Position numbers and translations under genes: made by a program. Under the pieces are notes generated by a model. The model was not told where the DNA came from. It did not search any database and worked only from the letters and a program-made list of their open reading frames with translations. From Haemophilus parainfluenzae (GTDB taxonomy: Bacteria > Pseudomonadota > Gammaproteobacteria > Enterobacterales > Pasteurellaceae), in contig NZ_QEPQ01000005.1 of NCBI RefSeq assembly GCF_003252795.1, positions 62,001 to 126,000 of the forward strand: a stretch of DNA of 64,000 nucleotides, in the 5' to 3' direction. Positions within the stretch are counted from its first letter, which is position 1. Every line of letters begins with the position of its first letter. This document shows, in pieces, positions 48,192 to 58,467 of the stretch.

Positions 48192-50129
48192 TTATTTCTC
48201 TTCACTGCCTTTATATAAACGGTTTTTATACAAATAGCTACCAAGTAAAGCATGTGCTAAGGCTTCTTTTTTCATTTCTTCCGGCACCTCTTTTTCAGTC
48301 AATGTATCTTTTTCTTTATCATACATATAGCCTTTTGCTTTGCTATTTGGTGTTTGAATAACAACATCATGATTGCCTTTCATTAAGGCTTGAGTTTGAT
48401 CAAACTGCATAAAGGCACGATCTGGATTCACATCTTTCGTTAAATCAAAGCCAATCATCGGATAATTACCACTTACACCCGCAATAGAAAGCAAGGTTGT
48501 CGGCATATCAATTTGACTCACTAAACGACTGTCTCGGCGTGGCTCTACATGATCTCCTAAAATTAACGCCGGAATATGGAAATGCTTAATTGGCACTAAG
48601 CTTGCGCCAGCTGCACGGGAATCATGGTCTGCAATCACCAAGAACACGGTATCTTTCCAATAATTAGATTGTTTCGCTAATTTGAAGAAATAACCAATGG
48701 CATAATCCGCATATTTTGCACTGTTATTACGGGTTGCTTTTGGTTGTTCGTAAAGCTCAATTTTGCCATCAGGAAATTCAAAAGGATCATGATTGCTTGA
48801 ACTGAACACTAAGCTAAAGAATGGTTTTCCTTCATTCTGTAATTGGGTAAAGGTTTCGTTCGCTTTATCAAATAAATCCTCATCACTCACGCCCCAAGTC
48901 GCGGTAAATTTCGGATTTTGATAATCCTTTTGATCGATAATATTTTGGAAACCGTTACCATAGAAGAAGCTTGCCATGTTATCAAAGTGTTTTTCACCGC
49001 CATAAATAAAAGACGTGTTATAACCTTGTTTAGCAAGTAAATCTGCAATGGTAAAGAAACCACTTTGACTGTTATTTAATTTCACCACTGCACGTGCTGG
49101 AGTGGGTGTGAAACCTGCAGTTGTGGCTTCAATACCGCGAACAGAACGTGTACCGGTCGCATAGAGATTTTCAAATAACCAGCCTTCTTTGGCTAATTTA
49201 TCAAATTCAGGTGAAATTGGTTTTCCGCCTAATGTACCGACAAATTGCGCGCCAAAACTTTCTTCCAAAATAATGACGATATTTTTCGGTTTACCTTGGT
49301 AAGTGGCTTGGTTTTTCGTTAAGGTTGGAATCTTCTCTGAAATATAATCACTTTCAGGACGGCCACGGCTTGCTTTAACAATACGCAACATTTCATCGGT
49401 ATCCATTTTGCCATAGGCTTCTGAAGATGCCCCTTCGTCTTTAAATTGTTGGGCAGCATAAAGAACTGAATAGCCCGAATTCAACACGAGAGAATTTACT
49501 AACCCATCGGAAGAGAAAGCCACCATCGCAGGGTTAACACCACGGTGTTGGAAACTAGAACGAGCACCTAAAAAAGCAACTGCAATCACAAGCAACGCTA
49601 CAACAGGACGTAATTTCCAACTCATTGGGCGTAAGTTTTTCACTGCATAACCAGATAGTTTCCAATAACAGATGAAAGCTGCAATGGTAAAAATGAGGCT
49701 AAAAATGACCGCAGTTAAATGACCTTCCATCAACATTGAAAAGACTTCTTTCGGATAAATTAGATATTCGATAAACAGACGGTTTGGACGGAAATCATAA
49801 GTTTCGATAAATGCAGGCGTAGCCAGTTCCATAAATAGAATGAACACACTACCGAGAGTAAGCCAAATACGTAAAATCATTTTCCAAATACGGCTATTAT
49901 GAAATAACACCGTAAATAATGCTGGCACACCAAATAGATAACACAAAGCCACGATGTCCATACGCAAGCCTTGTAAGAATAATTGCCCCCAGCCCGCTAC
50001 CGCAGAGACACGGTCTGCCTGCCAAATCGCAAGCCCAAGACGAGACAAGGTGAAAATGATCAGATTAATGATGACGAAGAGAAAAATCGGATATAAAGGA
50101 GAACGTGTTTGTTTCATTTTGACACTCAT
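48192..50129 (-). CDS. LTA synthase-like membrane sulfatase/phosphotransferase
   Basis: An inner-membrane protein of 645 residues with five N-terminal helices (about 10-215) and a periplasmic alkaline-phosphatase-superfamily domain (about 280-600). NIVIILEESFGAQF supplies a metal-binding Glu, YATGTRSVRGIEA the nucleophilic Thr, and VIADHDSR metal ligands. Relatives transfer phosphoglycerol or phosphoethanolamine from phospholipids to glycans, as in OpgB and LtaS. The acceptor here is unknown and may be surface or osmoregulated glycan. Position next to malic enzyme matches HI1246 as I recall it. The stop codon abuts an uptake core. Confidence 0.9.
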   Translation of the reverse strand: MSVKMKQTRSPLYPIFLFVIINLIIFTLSRLGLAIWQADRVSAVAGWGQLFLQGLRMDIVALCYLFGVPALFTVLFHNSRIWKMILRIWLTLGSVFILFMELATPAFIETYDFRPNRLFIEYLIYPKEVFSMLMEGHLTAVIFSLIFTIAAFICYWKLSGYAVKNLRPMSWKLRPVVALLVIAVAFLGARSSFQHRGVNPAMVAFSSDGLVNSLVLNSGYSVLYAAQQFKDEGASSEAYGKMDTDEMLRIVKASRGRPESDYISEKIPTLTKNQATYQGKPKNIVIILEESFGAQFVGTLGGKPISPEFDKLAKEGWLFENLYATGTRSVRGIEATTAGFTPTPARAVVKLNNSQSGFFTIADLLAKQGYNTSFIYGGEKHFDNMASFFYGNGFQNIIDQKDYQNPKFTATWGVSDEDLFDKANETFTQLQNEGKPFFSLVFSSSNHDPFEFPDGKIELYEQPKATRNNSAKYADYAIGYFFKLAKQSNYWKDTVFLVIADHDSRAAGASLVPIKHFHIPALILGDHVEPRRDSRLVSQIDMPTTLLSIAGVSGNYPMIGFDLTKDVNPDRAFMQFDQTQALMKGNHDVVIQTPNSKAKGYMYDKEKDTLTEKEVPEEMKKEALAHALLGSYLYKNRLYKGSEEK

Positions 50130-50211
50130 AAGTTCTAAGGGAATCGCTACCCTCTGATTAATTTAAAGCACGTGGATGTGCCATTCCTTCCATAGACAGA
50201 TAAAAAAACAC

Positions 50212-50251
50212 AAAGTGCGGTTAAAAATATCATCATTTTTGACCGCACTTT
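50212..50251 (-). terminator. USS-pair terminator of maeB
   Basis: Two exact uptake cores (50213-50221 and 50242-50250) form an inverted repeat with 17-base arms and one wobble, just after the stop codon on the minus strand. Confidence 0.85.
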
Positions 50252-50263
50252 GGAAGAGAAAGA

Positions 50264-51538
50264 TTAAGCTGCAACTAATGCTTTTAATTGTTTTTCATAA
50301 GCTGCCCAATCGGTAATTGGACGAGTTGCTACACCTGTTTCCATCGCTTTTTTCGCTACCGCAGAAGATACAGTAAACAATAAGCGTGGATCAAATGGTG
50401 TTGGAATCACATAATCAGGTCCAAAAGATAACGCACCATAATTAGCAATAATTTCTAATGGAACCGGTTCTTTCGCAAGACTTGCAATTGCATGAGAAGC
50501 CGCTAATTTCATTTCCTCATTAATCGCTGTTGCACCTACATCTAAAGCACCACGGAATAAGAATGGGAAACAAAGTACGTTATTTACTTGGTTTGGAAAA
50601 TCTGAACGACCAGTACAAACAATCGCATCTGGACGAACTGCTTTCGCTTCATCCGGTGTAATTTCAGGTACTGGGTTAGCTAATGCAAGAATTAATGGAT
50701 TCTCTGCCATGGTTTTCACCATTTCAGGTTTTAATGCACCCGCTTTAGAGCAACCTAAGAACACATCGGCTCCCTTAACGGCATCCGCTAATGTGCGCCA
50801 ACCATTATCTTCAATAGCGTAGAATTGTTTGGTTTCATCCATATTATCGCCACGGCCTTTGAAAATCACACCTTTAGAGTCACACATGGTGATATTTTCT
50901 TTTTTGAAACCTAATGCACGAAGCAAGTTAGTACAAGCAATAGCAGAAGCACCTGCGCCATTTACTACTAAGCGAACATCTGCGATATTTTTTCCAATAA
51001 TTTCTAAACCATTTAATGCTGCCGCACCGACGATAATGGCTGTACCGTGTTGGTCATCATGGAATACCGGAATGCCCATACGTTCACGCAACGCTTTTTC
51101 AATGTGGAAACATTCCGGTGCCTTGATATCTTCAAGGTTAATACCACCAAAAGTAGGTTCTAATGAAGCGATGATATCGATTAATTTATCTGGATCATGT
51201 TCATTGATTTCAATGTCGAATACATTGATGCCTGCAAATTTTTTGAACAATACCCCTTTCCCTTCCATAACAGGTTTCGAGGCGAGTGCACCAATATTTC
51301 CTAAACCTAATACTGCTGTACCATTTGAAATCACTGCAACTAAGTTAGCACGAGCGGTATAACGGCTTGCTGCTGAAGGATCTTTTTCAATTTCTAAGCA
51401 AGGCTCTGCAACACCGGGAGAATAAGCAAGAGCTAAATCATGTTGGGTTTCTAGCGATTTGGTTGGGGTGACAGCAATTTTTCCTGGAATTGGGAATTCA
51501 TGAAAATCTAATGCGGCTTGGCGTAATTGTTCGCTCAT
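50264..51538 (-). CDS. maeB: Malic enzyme, short form lacking the PTA-like domain
   Basis: It decarboxylates malate to pyruvate with reduction of NADP or NAD. The 424 residues contain the whole catalytic unit: [36 protein letters not shown] (nucleotide site), [15 protein letters not shown] and [22 protein letters not shown]. coli MaeB, and as I recall the H. influenzae enzyme, have about 755 residues with a C-terminal phosphotransacetylase-like regulatory domain. Here the reading frame ends after QLKALVAA and a terminator follows. I start at MSEQLRQ, preceded by GGAG. Confidence 0.93.
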   Translation of the reverse strand: MSEQLRQAALDFHEFPIPGKIAVTPTKSLETQHDLALAYSPGVAEPCLEIEKDPSAASRYTARANLVAVISNGTAVLGLGNIGALASKPVMEGKGVLFKKFAGINVFDIEINEHDPDKLIDIIASLEPTFGGINLEDIKAPECFHIEKALRERMGIPVFHDDQHGTAIIVGAAALNGLEIIGKNIADVRLVVNGAGASAIACTNLLRALGFKKENITMCDSKGVIFKGRGDNMDETKQFYAIEDNGWRTLADAVKGADVFLGCSKAGALKPEMVKTMAENPLILALANPVPEITPDEAKAVRPDAIVCTGRSDFPNQVNNVLCFPFLFRGALDVGATAINEEMKLAASHAIASLAKEPVPLEIIANYGALSFGPDYVIPTPFDPRLLFTVSSAVAKKAMETGVATRPITDWAAYEKQLKALVAA

Positions 51539-51739
51539 ATAAAAATACTCCATTTTCACTTAGGCTAAATAAAATTTGCGCCATTATACTCTCTTTTTTA
51601 GAGAAATTTGTGATATACCGCAAAAATTTTACAAAATGATCACAAAATATGAGTGAAATCGACCGCGCTTTTTGTCTTTTCTTCACATTTTGAGCCAAAA
51701 ACGTTACTATGTCGCAAAAAAACATGCAGGATGTAAATA

Positions 51740-52369
51740 ATGAGTTTGTTTTCTAAATTTAGAAGTGCCATCAATAAATTACAACGGAAAGCGATTAACA
51801 AAACCTTTCAAAAACGGTTAACCAACCAAGGCATGTCAGTGATTTCTGCAAACTGTGTCGGTGCATTTATTTTGCACGACCTCAATCAGCCTTTTAATTC
51901 TCCGTTTGTTAACCTTTATTTAGACCCTAGCGATTTTGTTCGCTATCTACAGAACATCACATTCTATCAAGCACAACCGCTTCAATTTATACAAACAGAA
52001 AAACCGTACCCAGTTGGTCTATTAGGTGATCTTAAAGTGCACTTTATGCACTACCACTCCGAACAAGAGGCTCGGGAAAAGTGGGAAGCTCGCTCACAGC
52101 GTTTAGATCTCGATAATTTGTTTATTATGATGACAGATAAAGATGGTGGAAAAGGTGCAAAATATGAAGACTTGCAAGCCTTCGATAACTTGCCTTATCC
52201 AAACAAAGTCGTCTTTACCCACAAGCCATATCCTGAATTAAAATCCGCTTTCTACATTAAAGGCTTTGAAAACGAAAGCGAAGTGGGCGATTTATTTACT
52301 TTTTCCGGTTGGAATGGCGAAAAATATTACGATCAGTTTGATTACGTCAGCTGGTTCAATCAAAAATAA
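51740..52369 (+). CDS. DUF1919 family protein (HI1244-like)
   Basis: A 209-residue protein of the DUF1919 family, often found with capsule or exopolysaccharide genes. Landmarks are SVISANCVGAFILHDL, SPFVNLYLDPSDFVRYL, YPVGLLGDLKVHFMHY, EAREKWEARSQRL and NKVVFTHKPYP. There is no signal peptide. Its biochemical activity is unknown; a role in surface glycan modification is only suggested by family context. It leads a tight block with rsuA (9 bp) and bcr. Confidence 0.85.
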   Translation: MSLFSKFRSAINKLQRKAINKTFQKRLTNQGMSVISANCVGAFILHDLNQPFNSPFVNLYLDPSDFVRYLQNITFYQAQPLQFIQTEKPYPVGLLGDLKVHFMHYHSEQEAREKWEARSQRLDLDNLFIMMTDKDGGKGAKYEDLQAFDNLPYPNKVVFTHKPYPELKSAFYIKGFENESEVGDLFTFSGWNGEKYYDQFDYVSWFNQK

Positions 52370-52378
52370 GAGTTTACG

Positions 52379-53077
52379 ATGCGACTAGATAAATTTATTG
52401 CTGAGAATACAGGCTTAACCCGTTCACAAGCCACCAAGGCCATCCGCCAAAGTGCGGTCAAAATTAATAGTGAAATTGTGAAAAATGGTGCGACCAAAGT
52501 AAGCCTAGAAGATGAAATTTATTTTGAAGATGAATTGTTGCCTTGGGTAGAAGAAGGGCAATATTTTATGTTGCATAAGCCACAAGGCTACGTTTGCTCT
52601 CACGATGATGGAGACTACCCAACCATTTATCAGTTCTTTGAACCGCCTCTTTCTGGTAAGTTACACAGTGCTGGACGATTAGATGTGGATACCACAGGAC
52701 TCGTGCTATTAACGGATGATGGTCAATGGTCACATCGTATTACTTCACCAAAACATCAATGCGAAAAAACCTATTTAGTCACTTTAGCCGATCCAGTTGA
52801 AAACCATTATGCTTCAGCCTGTGAAGAAGGAATTCTGTTACGTGGTGAAAAAGAACCCACTAAGCCGGCGAAATTAGAAGTATTAGATGATTACAACGTG
52901 AATCTAACTATCTCTGAAGGACGCTATCATCAGGTGAAAAGAATGTTTGCTGCACTTGGTAATAAAGTCGTTGCGCTACACCGTTGGAGAATAGGTAACG
53001 TTGAATTAGATGAAAGCTTAGAAGAAGGCGAATTTCGTCCACTCACTCAGGAAGAAATCGACAATTTAGTGAAATAA
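52379..53077 (+). CDS. rsuA: 16S rRNA pseudouridine-516 synthase
   Basis: RsuA makes the single pseudouridine of 16S rRNA at position 516. The 232 residues comprise an N-terminal S4 RNA-binding domain (MRLDKFIAENTGLTRSQA) and the catalytic core with D in AGRLDVDTTGLVLLT, then EGRYHQVKRMFAALGN. An uptake core in the S4 domain (52449-52457) encodes Ser-Ala-Val. bcr follows after a single base, so translation is coupled. Confidence 0.97.
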   Translation: MRLDKFIAENTGLTRSQATKAIRQSAVKINSEIVKNGATKVSLEDEIYFEDELLPWVEEGQYFMLHKPQGYVCSHDDGDYPTIYQFFEPPLSGKLHSAGRLDVDTTGLVLLTDDGQWSHRITSPKHQCEKTYLVTLADPVENHYASACEEGILLRGEKEPTKPAKLEVLDDYNVNLTISEGRYHQVKRMFAALGNKVVALHRWRIGNVELDESLEEGEFRPLTQEEIDNLVK

Positions 53078-53078
53078 T

Positions 53079-54269
53079 ATGAGCCAAAATATTAAACCTA
53101 CCTTTATTTTTATCGCCACGCTCGGCATCCTCTCGATGCTACCGCCTTTGGGCGTGGATATGTATATTCCGTCCTTTTTAAATATTGCTGAAGACTTAAA
53201 TGTCAACTCAGAGCAAGTTCAGCACACGCTGACATTCTTTGCTTACGGCATGGCAGCAGGGCAATTATTCTGGGGGCCATTTGGCGATAGTTTTGGTCGT
53301 AAACCAATTATTCTGTTAGGTGTCATTATTGGTGCTATCACCGCTATTATTTTAACCGGTATCCATTCTATTGGTAGTTTCACTGCGCTGCGTTTCATTC
53401 AAGGTTTCTTTGGTGCAGCACCCGTTGTGCTTTCTGGGGCGTTATTACGGGATTTATTTAGCAAAGATCAACTCTCTCGAATCATGTCCACTATCACACT
53501 TGTCTTTATGATTGCGCCGCTTGTTGCACCTGTGATTGGCGGATATATTGTGAAGTATTTCCACTGGCACATGATTTTTTATGTGATTGGTACGATGGGA
53601 TTTCTTGCCGCATTACTCGTCTTTTTCATTATTCCCGAAACCCATAAACATGAAAACCGTATTCCACTACGCCTAAATATCATTGCTCGTAACTTTATGA
53701 TGCTTTCAAAACAAAAAGAAGTGTTAGGTTATATGGCGTCCGCCTCTTTTGGATTTGGCGGTTTATTTGCTTTCGTCACTGCAGGGTCTATTGTCTATAT
53801 CGGTATTTATGGCATTCCAGTCGATGAATTCGGTTATTTCTTTATGATCAATATTGCCATCATGACAACAGCCTCCTATCTCAATGGGAAATTTGTATTG
53901 AAATTAGGTGCTGAAACCATGTTACGTATTGGTATTGCTGTACAATTCATTTCAGGAATCTGGCTATTTTTAACCGCACTTTTTGATTTCGGTTTTTGGC
54001 CAATGGCTATTGGCGTAGCCTTTTTTGTTGGACAAAATCCATTAATCTCCTCCAATGCCACAGCCTCTATTCTAGAAAAATTCCCAACGATGGCGGGTAC
54101 CGCAAATTCATTAATGGGAAGTGTTCGTTTTAGTGTTGGCGCGGTAATGGGATCCTTAGTCGCAAGCTTTAAAATGGAAACCGCGGCGCCAATGCTCTAT
54201 ACAATGACAGCTTGCGTGGTCATTTCTGCCCTTTCTTATTACTTCCTGACTTATCGAAATGAACGATAA
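53079..54269 (+). CDS. bcr: Bcr/CflA-family efflux transporter
   Basis: A 12-helix drug/proton antiporter of 396 residues, related to E. coli Bcr (bicyclomycin and sulfonamide export). Motif A reads WGPFGDSFGRKPIILLG, with GVDMYIPSFLNIA in helix 1 and RFIQGFFGAAPVVLSGALLRD. It directly follows rsuA, as in H. influenzae and E. coli. It is the second Bcr-like gene of the window and only distantly similar to the first. The stop codon runs straight into an uptake core (54269-54277). Confidence 0.93.
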   Translation: MSQNIKPTFIFIATLGILSMLPPLGVDMYIPSFLNIAEDLNVNSEQVQHTLTFFAYGMAAGQLFWGPFGDSFGRKPIILLGVIIGAITAIILTGIHSIGSFTALRFIQGFFGAAPVVLSGALLRDLFSKDQLSRIMSTITLVFMIAPLVAPVIGGYIVKYFHWHMIFYVIGTMGFLAALLVFFIIPETHKHENRIPLRLNIIARNFMMLSKQKEVLGYMASASFGFGGLFAFVTAGSIVYIGIYGIPVDEFGYFFMINIAIMTTASYLNGKFVLKLGAETMLRIGIAVQFISGIWLFLTALFDFGFWPMAIGVAFFVGQNPLISSNATASILEKFPTMAGTANSLMGSVRFSVGAVMGSLVASFKMETAAPMLYTMTACVVISALSYYFLTYRNER

Positions 54270-54303
54270 AGTGCGGTCAATTTTAAAGTCAATTTAAAAC
54301 AAT

Positions 54304-54330
54304 AAAGGCGGGACTCCCCCGCCTTTGTCA
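54304..54330. terminator. Bidirectional terminator, bcr / AGCS gene
   Basis: AAAGGCGGG / CCCGCCTTT with a 5-base loop, between convergent genes. Confidence 0.8.
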
Positions 54331-54344
54331 TATTCCATCAAAAT

Positions 54345-55784
54345 TTATTTCCAAATTCGATGTTCTAATACTCGTTTTTTAATTTCAGGATAGAGGTCAA
54401 TTTTAAATTCGGGCTCTTTTCCTTCTTTTAATTGACGCTGATAGTCTTTCATTAACTTCCACACAATCGGGGAAAGTAAAACGATCGCGACTAAGTTAAT
54501 AATTGCCATCACAGCCATCACAGTGTCAGCAAAATTCCACACAACATTACCTGATTTTACTGAACCAAAATAAACGAAGAATAATACCGATAAACGGAAT
54601 GCCCATACAAACCAAGGTTTATTTTTAATAAAGCGAATGTTACTTTCCGCGTAAGCATAGTTACCGATAATAGAGGAATAAGCGAAAAGCAATAAGATGA
54701 AAGCCAAGAAGTGTACGCCAAACTCCCCAACATGATAACGCAATGCGTTTTGCGTTAAGGAAATACTTTTCAGTGTTTCGCTGCCATAGTTATCAGAAAG
54801 CAGGATAATCACCGCCGTACAAGTACAGACGATCATGGTATCTACAAACACACCAAGCATTTGCACTAAGCCTTGACTAACTGGATGTTTTACGTGAGCG
54901 GCAGCCGCTGCATTTGGTGCAGAGCCCATCCCCGCTTCATTAGAGAATAATCCACGTTTAATCCCCATCATCATGGCTTTGGAGACTAAAGCACCAAACA
55001 TACCACCTGCGGCTGATTGGAAAGTAAAAGCACTTTTATAAATATTAGCTATTACCGTCGGAATCATATCAATATGCATACCTAAGATAATTACCGCCAT
55101 GATTAAATAAAAGAGTGCCATCATCGGTACTACGCTACTAGAAATGGTCGCAATACGTTTTACGCCACCGAAAATAATTGCAGCAGTTAATACCACTAAA
55201 ACAAGACCAACATATTCACCTTGCCAATTCCAAGCATTTTTGGTTGCTTCCACAATTGAGTTTGCTTGTACTGAATTAAATGCAAAACCAAAGGTAAAAA
55301 TCAATGATAGGGCAAACGCTACTGCTAGCCAACGAGATTTTAAACCTTGTGTAATATAGTAGGCTGGGCCACCACGGAAAGAGCCATCTTTATCTTGAAT
55401 TTTGAATACCTGTGCTAAAGTCGATTCTGCAAAAGCACTCGACATACCAATAAATGCCGTTAGCCACATCCAGAATACTGCACCTTCGCCACCAAGTGCA
55501 ATGGCTGTTGCTACACCACTGATATTACCCACACCAACTCGACTCGCGAGTCCCGTTGCAAACGCTTGGAATGGCGTTAAAGAATTACCTTCTGCTGCAC
55601 GTCCAAACCACATTTCACGAATACTTGTAGGGAAAAGACGTAACTGCACTAACCCTGTAGTAATGGTAAAAAATAGACCTACACCTAATAAAATAACAAT
55701 GGTGATATTCCATAATGGCTCATCAAAATGTTCGATAACCCATGTTAATCCCTGTTCAATCCAGTTTCCCAATTCTGTCAGCAT
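54345..55784 (-). CDS. Alanine/glycine:sodium symporter (AGCS family)
   Basis: An inner-membrane amino-acid importer driven by sodium, 479 residues and about 10-11 helices. Family signatures are FQAFATGLASRVGVGNISGVATAI, FRGGPAYYITQGL and GLFSNEAGMGSAPNAAAAA. I start at the ATG of MLTELGNW, with GAGG upstream; a 15-codon longer reading is unlikely. It resembles HI0883. Which of alanine, glycine or D-alanine is preferred cannot be told. Confidence 0.93.
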   Translation of the reverse strand: MLTELGNWIEQGLTWVIEHFDEPLWNITIVILLGVGLFFTITTGLVQLRLFPTSIREMWFGRAAEGNSLTPFQAFATGLASRVGVGNISGVATAIALGGEGAVFWMWLTAFIGMSSAFAESTLAQVFKIQDKDGSFRGGPAYYITQGLKSRWLAVAFALSLIFTFGFAFNSVQANSIVEATKNAWNWQGEYVGLVLVVLTAAIIFGGVKRIATISSSVVPMMALFYLIMAVIILGMHIDMIPTVIANIYKSAFTFQSAAGGMFGALVSKAMMMGIKRGLFSNEAGMGSAPNAAAAAHVKHPVSQGLVQMLGVFVDTMIVCTCTAVIILLSDNYGSETLKSISLTQNALRYHVGEFGVHFLAFILLLFAYSSIIGNYAYAESNIRFIKNKPWFVWAFRLSVLFFVYFGSVKSGNVVWNFADTVMAVMAIINLVAIVLLSPIVWKLMKDYQRQLKEGKEPEFKIDLYPEIKKRVLEHRIWK

Positions 55785-55830
55785 AAAAACCTCACTTAAA
55801 AAACCCATATTCTGATTGTAAATAGACAAA

Positions 55831-55866
55831 AGAAAAAATCCAGTTTTCTTAAAGAAAAACTGGATT
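55831..55866 (-). terminator. Terminator of nagK
   Basis: AATCCAGTTTT / AAAACTGGATT form an 11-bp stem (55838-55866) followed on the minus strand by TTTTCTTTT. It also lies in the leader of the downstream symporter gene. Confidence 0.8.
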
Positions 55867-55920
55867 CTTATCCTATAATATAAAATTTATTCAAATTTTC
55901 ACTGTATTTTTAGATTAAAT

Positions 55921-56838
55921 CTATTCACAGTTTAAAAATAATGCTGCAGCTCCACGAACACCACCGGAATCACCATGTTTTGCTTTTTTAATTGGTGGCA
56001 CTTTCGCACTACGCATTAAATGAGCGGGTAATGCTTTTGGTAAGGCTTCATAAAGATAATCAAAATTCGATAAACCACCACCAAGCACAATCATATGCGG
56101 ATCAAATGCCGTGATAATATTGCCAATAGAAATCGCCGCTAATTCAACAAAAATACGAACAAAATCAACCGCACTTTCCTCTTTCGCATAAAAGCGATCG
56201 ATAATCTCTTTGGCTGATAACTCTTCCCCTTTTAAATCACGGTACAACATTTCAAAGCCGCGACCAGAAATATACGTATCTAAACAAGCCTGATTGCCAC
56301 AACCACATTGGTAAATTGGCGCTTTATCCCAGCCTAATAATTTTAAGGCATGATAATTTAATTGAAGGTGGCCTAACTCCCCTGCCATCCCGACTTGTCC
56401 TGAGTGAATTTTGCCATTAATTACAAAACCACCACCAAAGCCTGTCCCCAAAATAAGCCCTAATACAGAAGGATATTGAGTATTTTCCTCATCACAAGCT
56501 TCCGAGAGCGCAAAACAATTTGCATCATTTTCTGCTCGCACCTCACGATCTAAAACGCGTTCAAGATCGGCTAAAATCGGCTTATTATCTGCAACACGAA
56601 TATTCGTCACTTCAGCAAGCCCGGTTGTTAAATTAACAAATCCTGGCAAGCCTAAACCTACAGTGCCTTTTTCACCAAAGTGGGCATCAGCACGTTCTAC
56701 TAGCGTTTTGATCGCCTGTAACCAATCTTGATAATCTGTTTGTGGCGTTGGCACGCGCTCGGTATAAAGCTTTTCTAATTTTGCATTAAAAGCAGCTAAT
56801 TCAATCTTTGTGCCACCGATATCAATACCGTAATACAT
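55921..56838 (-). CDS. nagK: N-acetylglucosamine kinase (ROK family)
   Basis: It phosphorylates free GlcNAc, recovered from peptidoglycan or taken up, to GlcNAc-6-P. In the 305 residues: ATP site [10 protein letters not shown] and [13 protein letters not shown], catalytic Asp in [10 protein letters not shown], sugar-binding GELGHLQLN, and the ROK zinc motif [17 protein letters not shown]. It could also act on glucose, as ROK kinases are broad, but the similarity is to E. coli NagK. An uptake core at 56168-56176 encodes Ser-Ala-Val. Confidence 0.93.
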   Translation of the reverse strand: MYYGIDIGGTKIELAAFNAKLEKLYTERVPTPQTDYQDWLQAIKTLVERADAHFGEKGTVGLGLPGFVNLTTGLAEVTNIRVADNKPILADLERVLDREVRAENDANCFALSEACDEENTQYPSVLGLILGTGFGGGFVINGKIHSGQVGMAGELGHLQLNYHALKLLGWDKAPIYQCGCGNQACLDTYISGRGFEMLYRDLKGEELSAKEIIDRFYAKEESAVDFVRIFVELAAISIGNIITAFDPHMIVLGGGLSNFDYLYEALPKALPAHLMRSAKVPPIKKAKHGDSGGVRGAAALFLNCE

Positions 56839-56940
56839 ATTGTCTCCTCAAAGAGCGGTCAAAATTGTTGGAATATCTGGGCTGTATTTTCCTTGAAATC
56901 AAAATGAAAATCCATGATAAAAATCATATTTTCTACAAGC

Positions 56941-56978
56941 AATAAAAAAGACCGGCTTTATCACTAAAACCGGTCTTT
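56941..56978 (-). terminator. Terminator of pgpB
   Basis: AAAGACCGG (56947-56955) and CCGGTCTTT (56970-56978) pair around a 14-base loop. On the minus strand TTTTATT follows. Confidence 0.8.
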
Positions 56979-56982
56979 AATG

Positions 56983-57708
56983 CTATTTATTGTTAAACAA
57001 ACCTTTCTTCTGTAAGAAACCAAAAATAATCAAATGAACAATCCATGCCGAAATTATCGCCACAAATAAATCGATAGGATAATGCATTCCAAGGCGCACA
57101 CGACTAATCAACATTAATACGCCCCAAATTGTCATGGCACCAATAAGTAATTCGGCTTTAAAAGAACGCTTCCCTAATAATTGGCTAAATCCGACGGCTA
57201 ACATAAGCCAAGTGGCGGCAAAAATAGAATGACCAGATGGGAAGGAATAACCTGTTTCATCTTCATAATGGGCTTTCAACCAGGCTGGTGTATCCGCTTG
57301 TGTAGAATAAAATTTATCCACTAATTTTGCACGTTCTGAACGATCTTGATGATAAAAAGCATCCGTCGTACTTTCTGTTTTTTCCGCTAAATAGACGGTA
57401 AAAGGACGCGGCTCGGCAAAAACCGTTTTTAAACCTGTTTTAATTACTTGTGTGGATAATACGGACAAGCCCATTACAATCACGCCCATAATCCATTGTT
57501 TACGATTTTCAAAAAGAAAACGGAAAAGTAAAGCAAACACACCACAGGTAATTAAAGCGTAAGGCACGCTACCGGTTTCGGTTAAAAGATAAAGCCAATA
57601 ATCCCATTCCATTAATTGGTTGTTTCCATGCCAATGATAAGCAAAACCCCAAACAAAAAATGGTACAAGACAAAGGAATAACGTATATAATGACAGCCTT
57701 TTAAACAT
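56983..57708 (-). CDS. pgpB: Phosphatidylglycerophosphatase B / PAP2 lipid phosphatase
   Basis: A six-helix inner-membrane phosphatase of 241 residues acting on phosphatidylglycerol phosphate and undecaprenyl pyrophosphate. The three PAP2 motifs are visible: KTVFAEPRPF, the PSGHS nucleophile region (SFPSGHSIFAATW) and SRVRLGMHYPIDLFVA. It is divergent from ribA over 66 bp, the pgpB-ribA order of H. influenzae and E. coli. Confidence 0.96.
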   Translation of the reverse strand: MFKRLSLYTLFLCLVPFFVWGFAYHWHGNNQLMEWDYWLYLLTETGSVPYALITCGVFALLFRFLFENRKQWIMGVIVMGLSVLSTQVIKTGLKTVFAEPRPFTVYLAEKTESTTDAFYHQDRSERAKLVDKFYSTQADTPAWLKAHYEDETGYSFPSGHSIFAATWLMLAVGFSQLLGKRSFKAELLIGAMTIWGVLMLISRVRLGMHYPIDLFVAIISAWIVHLIIFGFLQKKGLFNNK

Positions 57709-57774
57709 TGTTGCCTCTTGATAATAAAAATAAAGTGCATATTTTAGCAGAATAAAGTTGAAAAAGGATAAGTT

Positions 57775-58422
57775 ATGTCAAAAATCCAACTGGTTGCTCA
57801 AGCCAATTTGCCTACCGAATATGGTATATTTAAAATGGTCGGATTTGAATTTCCCGATACAAAAAAAGAACATGTCGCTTTAGTAATGGGTGATATTTCA
57901 AACCAAGATGAGCCTGTGCTTGCCCGCATTCATTCTGAATGCTTAACGGGTGATGCATTACACAGTTTAAAATGTGATTGTGGTTTCCAGCTTGCCGCCG
58001 CATTACGTCAAATTAGCGAAGCGGGTCGTGGTGTGTTGATCTATCATCGTGAAGAAGGCCGTGGCATTGGTCTAATTAATAAAATTCGTGCTTATTCATT
58101 ACAAGATCAAGGCATGGATACTATTGAAGCCAACCTTGCATTAGGTTTTAAAGCCGATGAACGTAACTTTAATGTGTGTGCCGATATGTTTGAATTATTA
58201 GGTGTGAAGCAAGTTCGCTTGATGACAAACAACCCGCAAAAAGTAGAAACCATGAAAAAAGCGGGCATTAATATTGTAGAACGTGTGCCATTAAATGTGG
58301 GTGAAAATCGTTACAATACGAAATATCTTGATACTAAAGCGAAAAAAATGGGCCATTATATTGTGCATAATAATGAAGAACATTTAATGACTTGCCCACA
58401 TTGCCAAGAAGAAGTGATTTAA
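57775..58422 (+). CDS. ribA: GTP cyclohydrolase II
   Basis: The first committed enzyme of riboflavin synthesis, opening GTP to the diaminopyrimidine. The 215 residues carry the zinc cysteines in [39 protein letters not shown] and the [11 protein letters not shown] segment. Relative to E. coli RibA (196 residues) there is a C-terminal extension of about 19 residues that ends in a CPHC pair, probably a lineage trait. I see no FMN riboswitch upstream; the 66-bp gap is too short. Confidence 0.97.
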   Translation: MSKIQLVAQANLPTEYGIFKMVGFEFPDTKKEHVALVMGDISNQDEPVLARIHSECLTGDALHSLKCDCGFQLAAALRQISEAGRGVLIYHREEGRGIGLINKIRAYSLQDQGMDTIEANLALGFKADERNFNVCADMFELLGVKQVRLMTNNPQKVETMKKAGINIVERVPLNVGENRYNTKYLDTKAKKMGHYIVHNNEEHLMTCPHCQEEVI

Positions 58423-58426
58423 ATAA

Positions 58427-58458
58427 AAAAGCCATACAACTGTATGGCTTTTCTTTTA
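58427..58458. terminator. Bidirectional terminator, ribA / small lipoprotein
   Basis: AAAAGCCATACA / TGTATGGCTTTT form a 12-bp stem with only AC between the arms; T runs on both strands. Confidence 0.9.
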
Positions 58459-58467
58459 TCAAAACAA

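Noticed and set aside
50130-50263. Remnant of the malic enzyme C-terminal domain
   Set aside because: No residues of the phosphotransacetylase-like domain can be read in any frame; the gap is filled by an uptake-signal hairpin.
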